DNA of 14,313 nucleotides. It comes from Acidobacteriota bacterium (GTDB taxonomy: Bacteria; Acidobacteriota; Terriglobia; Terriglobales; Acidobacteriaceae). The stretch's first letter is position 1, and every line of letters starts with the position of its first letter. Of the stretch, positions 7,112-14,313 are shown piece after piece. The notes beneath the pieces are model-generated. The model was given only the letters and a program-made list of their open reading frames with translations. It did not search any database and was not told the DNA's origin. The DNA lies in the NCBI GenBank assembly GCA_021779695.1, contig JAJYAE010000083.1:1-14313 (forward strand), given 5' to 3'. The position numbers were made by a program, and so were the translations under genes.

Positions 7112-8419
7112 CTAGTTTGCGCCGAGGTAGACGAAGCGGAAGAGAAAGAGCGCGGCGAGGGTATAGAGCAGCCAATCTTGCCGGCGGTAGCGGCCGGCGG
7201 CCAGATGGAGGACGGCCCAGGCGATGACGCCAAAGCCAAGGCCGTTGGCGATGGAGTAGGTGAGCGGAATCAGGACCAGAGTAAGAAACGCAGGGATGCC
7301 GACCAGCGGCTTGTGCCAGTGGATTTCGGTGATGGTTGTCAGCATCATGGAGCCGACAAGTATGAGTGCCGGCGCGGTGGCCGCCTGCGGCACGATACCA
7401 ACGTAGGGGGCTGCGCCAATGGCGCCGAGAAAGAGCAGGCCGGTGACGATAGCGACGATGCCGGAGCGCCCGCCTGCGGCAACGCCAGCGGTGGACTCGA
7501 CATAGCTGGTGACGGTGGATGTGCCGGTGAGCGATCCAAAGATGGTTGCAGTGGCGTCGGCAAAGAGAATACGGTTAAGCCGGGGAATGGTGTGATCAGG
7601 GGCGATAAGGCCAGCGCGCTTGGTAACGGCGACGAGAGTGCCAACATTGTCAAAGAGATCGACGAAGAAGAAGACGAAGATGATTTCCAGCAGGCCCTTG
7701 TTGAGAGCTCCGCGGAGATTGAGCTGGAACGCAGTGGCGGCCAGAGCGTGGAAGCCGCCGGGCGCCGGCGTCCAATGCACAAGGCCGAGAGCCCATGCAA
7801 GCACGGTGGTGGCGAGCACGCCGATGAGGATGGAGCCGCGAACCTTGCGCACTTCAAGCACGACCATGAGGGCCAGGCCAAAGAGTGCGAGCGCGGCGGA
7901 GGGATTTCGCACATTGCCAAGGCCGACGAGGGTTGCCGAATCGCCGACGACGAGGCCTGCGTTGCGAAAGCCGATGAACGCGATGAAGAGTCCGATGCCG
8001 CTGGCCACGGCGGCGTAAAGCTCATGGGGGATGGAGCGAAGAATCATCTGGCGGATGCCTGTTCCGGTGAGCGCGAGAAAGAGGACGCCGGAGATGAAGA
8101 CCGCTCCAAGGGCAGTCTGCCAGGGAATGTGCATCTTGAGGCAGACGGTATAGGTGAAATAGGCGTTGAGGCCCATGCCGGGCGCGAGCGCAATGGGATA
8201 GCGCGCAAGGATGCCCATGAGAATGGAAGCGAAGGCCGCGGAGAGGCATGTGGCAGCGGTGACGGCTGCGAGGGGTACGCCCGCGGCCGCCAGAACGGCT
8301 GGATTGACCAGCACGATGTAGGCCATCGTGAGGAAGGTAGTGATGCCGGCAAGGATCTCCGTGCGCCAGTTGGTTCCCAGACGGGAGAACTCAAAATAGC
8401 TTTCGAGCAGCTTGAGCAT
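7112..8419 (-). CDS. NCS2/AzgA-family purine (adenine/guanine/hypoxanthine) permease
   Basis: The 435-residue polytopic membrane protein carries the signature blocks of the AzgA branch of nucleobase-cation symporters: TEILAGITTFLTMAYIVLVNP at the first membrane segments, APGMGLNAYFTY at 79-90, FVDLFDNVGT at 252-261 and GTSTVTSYVESTAGVAAGGRSG at 299-320, the last two forming the substrate site region. Length matches the bacterial family (about 430-450). These carriers import adenine, guanine or hypoxanthine with protons; which base is transported cannot be read here. It follows the Na+/H+ antiporter by 71 bp and precedes the one-TM protein. No strong ribosome-binding site is visible before ATG 8419. 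Confidence 0.92.
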   Translation of the reverse strand: MLKLLESYFEFSRLGTNWRTEILAGITTFLTMAYIVLVNPAVLAAAGVPLAAVTAATCLSAAFASILMGILARYPIALAPGMGLNAYFTYTVCLKMHIPWQTALGAVFISGVLFLALTGTGIRQMILRSIPHELYAAVASGIGLFIAFIGFRNAGLVVGDSATLVGLGNVRNPSAALALFGLALMVVLEVRKVRGSILIGVLATTVLAWALGLVHWTPAPGGFHALAATAFQLNLRGALNKGLLEIIFVFFFVDLFDNVGTLVAVTKRAGLIAPDHTIPRLNRILFADATATIFGSLTGTSTVTSYVESTAGVAAGGRSGIVAIVTGLLFLGAIGAAPYVGIVPQAATAPALILVGSMMLTTITEIHWHKPLVGIPAFLTLVLIPLTYSIANGLGFGVIAWAVLHLAAGRYRRQDWLLYTLAALFLFRFVYLGAN

Positions 8420-8490
8420 AGGTGGGTGTCACCAGAAAAACACAGAGTGCGTTGTGTGCAAAGCGAATTGTGCAAGGGGCGCTGCGTGAA

Positions 8491-9726
8491 TCATGCGGGC
8501 ATCTTGCGGTGTTGCAGCCGGTGGAGGAGCCAGTTCATGGATGCTCCCTGCAGAAGTATGGAAAAAACGACGACGAGGTAAGTTGCACTCAGCATCCAGG
8601 AGCGGCCCATCGCCTCCGGCACAGAAAGTGCGAGGGCGATGGAGAGTCCGCCACGCAGGCCGCCCCAGGTGAGGACAAAAACGGAGCTCTTGTGATCGCG
8701 CCGGACTGCGCGAACGAGGAGCAGGATTGCTGCGACAGCGACGAAGCGAACGAGATTGACGGAAAAGATTGCGGTGATGCCGTTGCGCAGGTTCGCCCAG
8801 TCGATGGGGATGACGAGTGTTTCGAGACCGAGGAGGACGAAGAGGACCGAGTTCTGAATCTCGTCAATAACCTCCCAAAACTGGTCGATCTGCTGGTGTG
8901 CGATGCGAGGGGACGGTTGACGGCGATTGAAGACACGCAGTGCAATGCCGGCGACCACGGCCTCCAACGGGCCCGAGAGGTGAAGGAACTCGGCAAGCAC
9001 GTAGCCACCGAGGGCGAGGGCAATGGTGAAGAGAATGTCGACCTGATAAGCCTCGACACGGTGCATCAGCGAGGAGGCGAGCCATGCTGCGGCAACAGCG
9101 AGCAGGACAGCCCCACCAGATTTGAGGAAGAGCAACCAGGCGAGATGCAATGGAGCAGAGTTTCCACCTTCGGCGAGCTGCAACATGCCGATGAAGAGCA
9201 CGGCGCCAATGCCGTCGTTAAAGAGGGATTCGCCTGCGAGCTGCGCGCGGATGGGCCTTGAGACACCGGCGCGGCGCAGCATTTCCAGCACGGCGATGGG
9301 ATCCGTAGGCGAGATGAGCGCGCCGAAGACGAGGCATTGCAGCCAGCTGAGTTGAGAACCTGCGAGGAGATCCATGAGCCCAGCCACGGCAAAGGTTGAG
9401 ATGAGCGTGCCCGCAACAGCGAGGATTGAGACCGCAAGCTTTTCACGGGCGAGCTGTTCAATGTCGAGCAGGAACGCGCCTGCAAAGAGCAGAAGCGGCA
9501 GCATTCCGTGGAGGATGATGCTTTGGAAGTCGATCTGGTGGGCGAAGTCGGAGGCCCATGCATGCAAGCCAGGGGCGAGCGTCCGCGCTGACGCGAGGGC
9601 CACTGAGGTGATGACGGTGAGCAACATGGTGCCGATGGTGACGGGCAGCCCGAGCCAGCGCCTGCTGAGCATGCCGAAGAGCGCTGCAGTGGCGAACAGG
9701 ACGCTGAGGACTTGAAGAGTCGTCAT
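8491..9726 (-). CDS. CPA1-family Na+(K+)/H+ antiporter
   Basis: The product is a 411-residue protein with about 12 membrane segments. Hallmarks of the CPA1/NhaP family are SPTDPIAVL at 139-147 and GESLFNDGIGAVLF around 165-178 (N170-D171 being the ion-binding pair of the crossed transmembrane helices), plus TWGGLRGGLSIALALSVP at 353-370. It lacks the long cytoplasmic C-terminal regulatory tail of some relatives and ends a few residues after the last membrane segment. Such proteins exchange protons for sodium or potassium in pH and salt homeostasis. The frame is open to an ATG at 9762 with GGAG close by, but the extra 12 residues are not family-like, and ATG 9726 starts directly before TM1 (MTTLQVLSVLFATAALFG). 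Sits between hemB (100-bp gap) and the purine permease (71 bp). Confidence 0.9.
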   Translation of the reverse strand: MTTLQVLSVLFATAALFGMLSRRWLGLPVTIGTMLLTVITSVALASARTLAPGLHAWASDFAHQIDFQSIILHGMLPLLLFAGAFLLDIEQLAREKLAVSILAVAGTLISTFAVAGLMDLLAGSQLSWLQCLVFGALISPTDPIAVLEMLRRAGVSRPIRAQLAGESLFNDGIGAVLFIGMLQLAEGGNSAPLHLAWLLFLKSGGAVLLAVAAAWLASSLMHRVEAYQVDILFTIALALGGYVLAEFLHLSGPLEAVVAGIALRVFNRRQPSPRIAHQQIDQFWEVIDEIQNSVLFVLLGLETLVIPIDWANLRNGITAIFSVNLVRFVAVAAILLLVRAVRRDHKSSVFVLTWGGLRGGLSIALALSVPEAMGRSWMLSATYLVVVFSILLQGASMNWLLHRLQHRKMPA

Positions 9727-9820
9727 GCAGGCAAACCCGATCGTAAATGGACTGCGATGCACTCCAGCGGAAGGATCTGGCTTTCTCCTTCCCAGAAACT
9801 GCGGACAATCGCGGGCTCAA

Positions 9821-9841
9821 GCAAAGCTACAGCAGCTTTGC
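9821..9841 (-). repeat. Perfect 8-bp inverted repeat over the hemB stop codon
   Basis: GCAAAGCT (9821-9828) and AGCTTTGC (9834-9841) are exact inverted copies around a 5-base loop, overlapping the last codons and the TAG stop (9827-9829, - strand) of hemB. On the - strand the downstream bases are not a T-run, so it is not a classical intrinsic terminator; it might act as a weak terminator, a processing site, or simply reflect codon choice (AKLL plus stop). Confidence 0.45.
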
Positions 9842-10813
9842 AGCCTCCTTGGCGAAATAGGTGACGATGAAGTCAGCACCGGCGCGGCGCATGCCGATGA
9901 GCGATTCGAGTGTGGCGCGATCGCGCTCGAGCCAGCCTTTTTCGAAGGCTGCCTGGAGCATGGAGTATTCGCCGGAAACCTGATACGCGCCCATCGGCAC
10001 CTGGAAGCGATCGCGTGCGGCGCGCACCACGTCGAGATAAGGCATGGCAGGCTTCATGAGAATCATGTCCGCGCCCTCTTCGATGTCGAGATCGATCTCG
10101 CGCATTGCCTCGCGAAGGTTGGCGCTGTCCATTTGATAAGATCGCCGGTCTCCGAATTGGGGAGTCGAATCCGCGGCTTCGCGGAAGGGACCGTAGAAGG
10201 CTGAGGCGTATTTGGAAGCGTAGCTGAGGATGGGAGTCTGCGTCAGGCCACTCCCGTCGAGGCCGCGGCGAATTGCGGCAACACGGCCATCCATCATGTC
10301 GCTGGGGGCGACGATATCCGCGCCTGCCCTGGCAAGACTGGTTGCAGTGCGCGCCAAGAGGTCCAGCGAAGGATCATTGTCGATCTCGAAGGAGTTGTCT
10401 TTGCGGACTACGACACCGCAGTGACCGTGGCTGGTGTATTCACAGAGGCACACGTCAGCAATGAGCACAAGCCTGGAGGAGGCGGAGGATTGCCGAAGGG
10501 CGCGCAGGCCGCGCTGTACGATGCCATCATCGCTCCACGCGCCGGTTGCCTGTTCATCTTTCGCATCTGGAAGGCCAAAAAGCAGGAGACCGCCAACGCC
10601 AAGAGAAGCGGCTTCCTCGGCGTCGCGTACTGCTTCATCGACTGAGAGGTTGAAGACGCCGGGCATGGAGCTGACTGGAAGGCGCACGCCTTCGCCGGGG
10701 CAGATGAAGACGGGATGGATAAGGTCACCAGGTTCGAGGGTGGTCTCGCGGACGAGAGCCCGAAGGGACTCGGTACGGCGCATCCGGCGCATGCGATTTT
10801 CGGGAAAACTCAT
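9827..10813 (-). CDS. hemB: Delta-aminolevulinic acid dehydratase (porphobilinogen synthase)
   Basis: The 328-residue enzyme condenses two 5-aminolevulinate molecules to porphobilinogen, an early cytoplasmic step of haem and other tetrapyrrole synthesis. Both active-site lysines are present: K201 in SYASKYAS and the Schiff-base K254 in [10 protein letters not shown]. The catalytic zinc site is of the cysteine type (C122, C124 and C132 in [14 protein letters not shown]), so this is the zinc-dependent class, not the aspartate-rich Mg-only class. Length and ends ([15 protein letters not shown] at the N-terminus) are standard. The frame is open 57 codons further upstream into the neighbouring gene, but ATG 10813 gives the normal HemB N-terminus. 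The ribosome-binding site is poor, which may mean coupling to the zinc-ribbon gene that ends 26 bp upstream. Other haem genes are absent from the window. Confidence 0.97.
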   Translation of the reverse strand: MSFPENRMRRMRRTESLRALVRETTLEPGDLIHPVFICPGEGVRLPVSSMPGVFNLSVDEAVRDAEEAASLGVGGLLLFGLPDAKDEQATGAWSDDGIVQRGLRALRQSSASSRLVLIADVCLCEYTSHGHCGVVVRKDNSFEIDNDPSLDLLARTATSLARAGADIVAPSDMMDGRVAAIRRGLDGSGLTQTPILSYASKYASAFYGPFREAADSTPQFGDRRSYQMDSANLREAMREIDLDIEEGADMILMKPAMPYLDVVRAARDRFQVPMGAYQVSGEYSMLQAAFEKGWLERDRATLESLIGMRRAGADFIVTYFAKEAAKLL

Positions 10814-10839
10814 GGATAAATTGTAGTCCAGCTTAAACG

Positions 10840-11364
10840 TCAGACCCGCGGGCCCAGCTGGGCATAGAGCGTGGAGTTGCGATAGCCAAGCAGGGTCACA
10901 AGAGTCCAAATAGCGAGCGCTGTACCGATGGGGATCTTGAGCAGACTGAGGAAGGCGGCGACGATGGCGACGATGCGGCCCCACTCAGTGCGCTCCAGGA
11001 GTCCCCAACCAGCAACAAAGGCCAATCCGGCGCGCACAATCAGGACGGCCCATGCGAAGTGTAGAATTGCGGCGCCGAACCATGGCTGGTCCCAGGGTCC
11101 ATAGCCCATGGGGCCATGCATCCAGGGAGCGAATCTGCCGTTCAGAAACTCGTGCAGAAAGGTCATGCCGGCAATTCCGAAGAGCAGCGTCAAGCCACCA
11201 TAAACGAACCAAACGATACTGAGGGCACGAATCCGGCCGGAGTAGGTTTGCACCTGCAACTCGAGATTGGGGATCGGCGGTATCGGTGGTGCGATGGGAC
11301 GTCCGCACTGTGGGCAGACGATCTGCCCAGGCTGCAAAGCTTGGCCACATCCACTGCAAAACAT
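10840..11364 (-). CDS. Zinc-ribbon membrane protein of unknown function
   Basis: The 174-residue product starts with a short zinc ribbon, C3-x2-C6 and C17-x2-C20 (MFCSGCG ... VCPQCGRP), a Pro-rich linker (PPIPPIP), then three to four membrane segments at about 45-69, 98-123 and 132-162. Between the first two is a Trp/Pro/Gly-rich loop ([19 protein letters not shown]). Zinc-ribbon plus small membrane domain proteins are common in Acidobacteriota and other bacteria and mostly uncharacterised. The ribosome-binding site is the strongest on this strand, and the gene appears to lead the hemB transcription unit. Nothing in it points to an enzyme activity; a structural or metal-binding role is only conjecture. 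Confidence 0.85.
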   Translation of the reverse strand: MFCSGCGQALQPGQIVCPQCGRPIAPPIPPIPNLELQVQTYSGRIRALSIVWFVYGGLTLLFGIAGMTFLHEFLNGRFAPWMHGPMGYGPWDQPWFGAAILHFAWAVLIVRAGLAFVAGWGLLERTEWGRIVAIVAAFLSLLKIPIGTALAIWTLVTLLGYRNSTLYAQLGPRV

Positions 11365-11369
11365 AAGTA

Positions 11370-11375
11370 CCTCCT
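11370..11375 (-). promoter_or_regulatory. Strong ribosome-binding site of the zinc-ribbon gene
   Basis: On the - strand AGGAGG ends 5 bases before ATG 11364 (the bases read GGCAGGAGGTACTTATG). It fixes the start and marks the probable first gene of the unit reading into hemB. Confidence 0.75.
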
Positions 11376-11489
11376 GCCCATTGCCAGCCGATGTTTGAAA
11401 GAGTCGCCTGACTCAGCTAGCCATGATACGCGTGAAGCGCGGGCTGTGTTCCCTTCTTCTCACATCTTCAGCTGTGGAGGCAATCCGAT
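11376..11489. promoter_or_regulatory. Upstream region of the zinc-ribbon/hemB unit with a small inverted repeat
   Basis: This 114-bp gap separates the hydrolase stop from the zinc-ribbon gene and probably carries the promoter of the latter. A -10-like TATCAT can be read on the - strand at 11423-11428, without a good -35 element. Just downstream of it (on the - strand) is GAGTC-gcct-GACTC at 11401-11414, a perfect 5-bp inverted repeat that could be an operator. Both signals are short enough to be chance. Confidence 0.3.
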
Positions 11490-12641
11490 TCAGCGGCGGC
11501 CCCACCATTCCTGATGGCGATCGTCGCGATAAACCAGGGCGGTGATCCGTCCTTCCGCGTCGCGCTCCACGAGTACGCGGCTGGTGGAGCTACCATTCGG
11601 GTAAAAGAGAGTGGAAAGCGATTCGGCCGCCAGTTCGCTGATGTCCCCATGCATGTCCCGCTGATAGAGCTGATCGCCCTGACGGAAGATGGTGACGGCG
11701 AGCTGGCCTTGTTCGTCATCGTACTGGCCTGTAAAGCTGTCGAGCTGCTGGGAGGTGAGCAGGAGCGCTGGGGGATGGAGCGGGATTACGACGCGGTCTG
11801 CGAGGACATGCTCCTCTGCGCGAGGTTCCCTGGGGTGTTCGAGCAGCCAACGGGGAAGTTCCGGCTCGTCGAATGCGCGGGACCAGCAATCATGCTTGAG
11901 TCCCTGATAAATCCAAAGGCGAATATGACCGCCGGAGGATTTGAGGGCTTGAAACAGCAGTTCATCTTCGCGGATTGGCACGACAGGGTCGTTGCTGCCG
12001 TGAAAGAGCCAAACGGGTGTGCGTCCGAGCGCGTGCGCATACTCTGCTGGCAGCGTTGCGGACTGTTTCCAACGCTGCGGCGCGTAGCTCCAGAAGATGC
12101 CGCCGGCTGCAATTGCGATGGCGGCCCAGCGCTGGGGATACAGGCGGGCGAGCTCCCAGGCGCCGTATCCACCGAGTGAAAGGCCGGTGAGATAGGTGCG
12201 GTTTGGGTTACCGCGGAATTCAGCAGATTCCTGATCGAGCGCTGCCATGGCCATGCGCAGCATGCCGGGATCGGTCCAATAGTGCTCCTGCGGACACTGC
12301 GGCATCACGACGATGAAAGGCCAGCGGTCCGGATGATCCCGAATGGCGGCAGGCAGGCCAACCTGTGTCTGCCACATGCCTTCGGAACCGCGTTCTCCCC
12401 TGCCGTGCAGGAAGAGAATAATGGGCCAGAGGCGGTGATCATTGGGTTGATAATCCTCAGGAAGGTAAATCTGGAAACGATATCTCGCGCCGTGAAATTG
12501 CAGCGTACGGTTGAGAAAGCCTGTCTCCTGCGTACGGGCTGGGTGGGCAAAGCCACTTCCAGCCATGGCAAATGCATGGCCGGTGCACAGAGAACCGAAG
12601 GCAATGCAACTGCCCAAAAGGATTCCAAGGAAACGGTGCAT
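11490..12641 (-). CDS. Secreted alpha/beta hydrolase (esterase/peptidase type) with C-terminal DUF3471-like domain
   Basis: The 383-residue protein has a signal peptide (MHRFLGILLGSCIAFGSLC..., cleavage near AFA at residue 25) and an alpha/beta-hydrolase domain of the polyhydroxybutyrate-depolymerase/esterase-like group. The catalytic triad is readable: S155 in GLSLGGYGAW, D218 in FHGSNDPVVP and H250 in QGLKHDCW, with the oxyanion strand ILFLHGRGERG at about 75-85. After residue ~290 comes an extra ~90-residue domain (LTSQQLDSFTGQYDDEQGQ ... EGRITALVYRDDRHQEWW) that looks like the DUF3471 module found at the C-terminus of some beta-lactamase-like enzymes. Substrate is unknown; an exported carboxylester or peptide hydrolase is likely. 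ATG 12641 is chosen over 12686 because the signal peptide starts there and GGA lies 9 bases upstream. It diverges from the kinase gene, with about 170 bp between starts. Confidence 0.85.
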   Translation of the reverse strand: MHRFLGILLGSCIAFGSLCTGHAFAMAGSGFAHPARTQETGFLNRTLQFHGARYRFQIYLPEDYQPNDHRLWPIILFLHGRGERGSEGMWQTQVGLPAAIRDHPDRWPFIVVMPQCPQEHYWTDPGMLRMAMAALDQESAEFRGNPNRTYLTGLSLGGYGAWELARLYPQRWAAIAIAAGGIFWSYAPQRWKQSATLPAEYAHALGRTPVWLFHGSNDPVVPIREDELLFQALKSSGGHIRLWIYQGLKHDCWSRAFDEPELPRWLLEHPREPRAEEHVLADRVVIPLHPPALLLTSQQLDSFTGQYDDEQGQLAVTIFRQGDQLYQRDMHGDISELAAESLSTLFYPNGSSTSRVLVERDAEGRITALVYRDDRHQEWWGRR

Positions 12642-12811
12642 GATCGATTTCCATGATAGAACCTGCAGGTGGCCGCCGCGATCCATCGAGCGAGGTCGTG
12701 AAGTGGCTTCCTGGTCGGACTGAGCGGATCGGATGGAACTCTTTAGGGATCCCTGACGATTTTCTTATGCACGGGCATGCAACAATCGTGAGAGATGGAA
12801 CGCGCACGCAG
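12642..12811. promoter_or_regulatory. Divergent intergenic region, hydrolase / protein kinase
   Basis: The starts of the hydrolase (12641, -) and kinase (12812, +) face away from each other, so promoters for both should lie here. A 10-bp perfect palindrome ACCTGCAGGT occurs at 12661-12670, close to the hydrolase start. I could not find a convincing -35/-10 pair on either strand. If the kinase starts earlier (12767 or 12653) this region shrinks accordingly. Confidence 0.35.
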
Positions 12812-13777
12812 ATGAGCCCACTGGAAACTGGAGAGGTGCTGGATCATTATCGAATCGAATCGACTGTTGCCCGGAGTGGCATGTCGATGCTGTATCGTGC
12901 CACCGATCTCCGCGATGGCAAACAGGTCGCGATCAAAGTGCCGCATCCGGAGATGGAAGCCGATCCGGTGCTGCTGGAGCGCTTCAAGCGGGAGGAAGAG
13001 ATTGGGCAGGTTCTGAATCATCCGGGCATCGTAAAAACCTATTCCGATGAGGGGCGCAGCAGGACCTATATGGTTCTGGAGTGGGTAGACGGCCGGCTGC
13101 TGCGCAGCATCCTGAACGAGGAACGGCGGCTTCCCGTGGAGCGCGCGATCCGGATCACGCAGAATATCTGCGAAGCGCTGGACACCATGCATAAGCATGG
13201 CATTGTGCATCGGGATCTGAAGCCGGAAAACGTGATGGTAGATGCGCAGGATCATGTGAAGCTGATCGATTTCGGGATTGCGATGAAGGAGGATGCAAGG
13301 CGGCTGACCTACGTCAACATGACTGCGGCTCTTGGAACTCCGGATTACGTTTCTCCTGAACAAGTGAAAGGTGGACGCGGAGACCAGCGAAGCGATATCT
13401 ACTCACTTGGCACCATGCTCTATGAAATGCTGACAGGGACGGTTCCGTTTGCCGATGAAAATGCGCTGGCGGCTCTGAATGCGCGCGTACAGCGGGATCC
13501 AACCCCGCCGCGAGAGCTGAATGAAGCGATCTCGCCGGAGCTCCAGGAGGTTGTCTTCCGTGCGCTGGAGCGCGAGCCGAGGCATCGTTATGCCACCGCA
13601 AGCGAGATGGCCTGGGAACTGGAGCATCAGGAACTGGTGGGCGTGGAAGAGCGAACCCCAAAAACATTGAGCCACTCTGCGCGGCGCAAACTGGACCCCA
13701 AGTGGCTGTTGTATGGGGGGGTGGTGCTCGTCCCGTTGCTTCTGTTTGGAATCATGCTTCTGCTTGCGCATCACTGA
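12812..13777 (+). CDS. Membrane-anchored Ser/Thr protein kinase (PknB-like), no extracellular sensor
   Basis: The 321-residue product is a bacterial Hanks-type kinase: K42 in VAIKVP, helix-C glutamate near E61, catalytic loop H133-R134-D135 in HGIVHRDLKPENVMV, D153-F-G in LIDFGIA, and SPE at 181-183 in GTPDYVSPEQV followed by DIYSLGTMLYEMLTG. The catalytic core is intact, but the glycine-rich loop reads VARSGMSMLY (19-28): the first two of the usual three glycines are Ala and Ser. A single membrane segment at about 298-319 (WLLYGGVVLVPLLLFGIMLLL) is followed by only two residues, so there is no outside sensor domain. ATG 12812 puts the kinase domain (DHYRIES) at residue 11; in-frame starts at 12767 and 12653 exist, the latter adding a region without kinase homology that runs toward the divergent hydrolase. 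Target proteins are unknown. Confidence 0.9.
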   Translation: MSPLETGEVLDHYRIESTVARSGMSMLYRATDLRDGKQVAIKVPHPEMEADPVLLERFKREEEIGQVLNHPGIVKTYSDEGRSRTYMVLEWVDGRLLRSILNEERRLPVERAIRITQNICEALDTMHKHGIVHRDLKPENVMVDAQDHVKLIDFGIAMKEDARRLTYVNMTAALGTPDYVSPEQVKGGRGDQRSDIYSLGTMLYEMLTGTVPFADENALAALNARVQRDPTPPRELNEAISPELQEVVFRALEREPRHRYATASEMAWELEHQELVGVEERTPKTLSHSARRKLDPKWLLYGGVVLVPLLLFGIMLLLAHH

Positions 13778-13803
13778 GGACCTAAGCCAGATCTGTGCCG
13801 GCT

Positions 13804-14313
13804 CTAACCCGCATGGGGACGCTGGAAAAGGAAGAGGAAGCCGGCTGCGACGAGCGTGAGGTCCACGATGCGAACAAACAGCCAGACAGGCAGCCGATGC
13901 AGGATGAACTTACCGACGTATGATCCGAGGATCATCGAGGGCCCGAGCGCCAGTCCAGTCAGGACCGCCCGTGCAGGCAGCAGGGCGAGTTGCCGATATG
14001 CGACGAGCTTGGTGACATGCATGGTAACTGTAGCGAGCGCCTCAGTACCGATGTAGGCATTCTTAACGAGGCCATACGCCAGGAAGAATGGCGCCATAAG
14101 GGGCCCGACGCTGCCGAGCAGTGCCGACAATAAACTGAAGCACGCCCCGAGGAGAGTGAAAGATCTCAGTGGAGGCTTCCAACGAGAAGCGCCCGCGCTG
14201 TGACGCAAGACCACCAGGAGGATGAGAAATGCGCCGAGCAATCGGGTCAAGGCGCGCAGAGGTACATGAGCAAAAAGGATGCTGCCCACCAGGGCCATTG
14301 GCACTCCACCCAG
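13804..14313 (-). CDS. TauE/SafE-family permease (C-terminal part, cut by window end)
   Basis: The frame is open from the window end (14313) to the TAG at 13804-13806, giving about 169 residues. The text LGGVPMALVGSILFAHVPLRALTRLLGAFLIL is the second-half-opening segment of TauE/SafE (DUF81) permeases, and a further four or so hydrophobic segments follow, including FSLLSALLGSVGPLMAPFFLAYGL, which carries the family's typical GxxGPxxxP-like turn. Full proteins are about 250-280 residues with 7-8 membrane segments, so the N-terminal half lies beyond the window. A GTG at 14304 could be misread as a start, but it is internal. Family members export sulfite, sulfoacetate or related anions; the substrate is unknown here. 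It converges on the kinase gene with a 26-bp gap. Confidence 0.8.
   Translation of the reverse strand: MGGVPMALVGSILFAHVPLRALTRLLGAFLILLVVLRHSAGASRWKPPLRSFTLLGACFSLLSALLGSVGPLMAPFFLAYGLVKNAYIGTEALATVTMHVTKLVAYRQLALLPARAVLTGLALGPSMILGSYVGKFILHRLPVWLFVRIVDLTLVAAGFLFLFQRPHAG

Noticed and set aside
7103..8581. Very long open frame (492 codons) on the + strand opposite the purine permease
   Set aside because: It mirrors a high-GC membrane-protein gene; its translation is a Gly/Glu/Asp/Lys-rich, low-complexity product with no domain, while the opposite strand carries clear AzgA motifs. This is a codon-bias shadow.
8422..9261. Open frame (279 codons) on the + strand opposite the antiporter
   Set aside because: Acidic low-complexity product from antisense reading of a membrane protein; no motif and no ribosome-binding site noted.
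10814..10984. N-terminal extension of hemB into the zinc-ribbon gene
   Set aside because: The translated extension has no HemB similarity and overlaps the 3' end of the zinc-ribbon gene; normal HemB length is reached from ATG 10813.
13778..13803. Possible terminator between the convergent kinase and TauE/SafE genes
   Set aside because: Only a 4-bp AGCC/GGCT pairing can be drawn, which is too weak to call.

Overview
The window (about 59% G+C by eye) looks like a chromosomal segment of a soil-type Acidobacteriota bacterium (Terriglobia/Acidobacteriaceae-like). The inference rests on protein style, not a marker gene: a kinase with an 'ARSGMS'-type loop, Tat-exported sugar-acid enzymes next to an ACS-type MFS carrier, and an AzgA-type purine permease. 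I see no tRNA, rRNA, CRISPR array, transposase, integrase or plasmid/phage hallmark. It reads as ordinary, densely packed chromosome with 13 genes.

Left part (1-6439, all + strand): the 3' part of a xylose-isomerase-like TIM-barrel protein (cut by the window edge), a TolC-family outer-membrane efflux protein, then after a ~250-bp regulatory gap a probable three-gene operon: MFS transporter of the anion:cation symporter type, a Tat-exported DUF362 protein, and a Tat-exported enolase-superfamily dehydratase of the ManD (mannonate/gluconate dehydratase) type with every expected active-site residue in place. The trio suggests use of a sugar acid in which the dehydration occurs outside the cytoplasm and the product is then imported. 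That model is inference.

Middle part (6467-11364, all - strand, so read from right to left): a zinc-ribbon membrane protein, hemB (porphobilinogen synthase), a CPA1 Na+/H+ antiporter, an AzgA-type purine permease and a one-TM protein of unknown function. Gaps are 26, 100, 71 and 54 bp, so these may be one transcription unit led by a strong ribosome-binding site at the zinc-ribbon gene, although an inverted repeat sits on the hemB stop codon.

Right part (11490-14313): a secreted alpha/beta hydrolase with an extra C-terminal DUF3471-like domain (- strand), diverging from a membrane-anchored Ser/Thr protein kinase with a degenerate glycine loop and no sensor domain (+ strand), and finally the C-terminal half of a TauE/SafE-type permease (- strand) that runs off the window end.

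Functions are assigned from motifs and family memory only; no database search was run. The most noteworthy items are the exported ManD/DUF362/MFS set with its structured leader, and the mixed hemB cluster. I did not find convincing evidence of an undescribed defence or mobile system.
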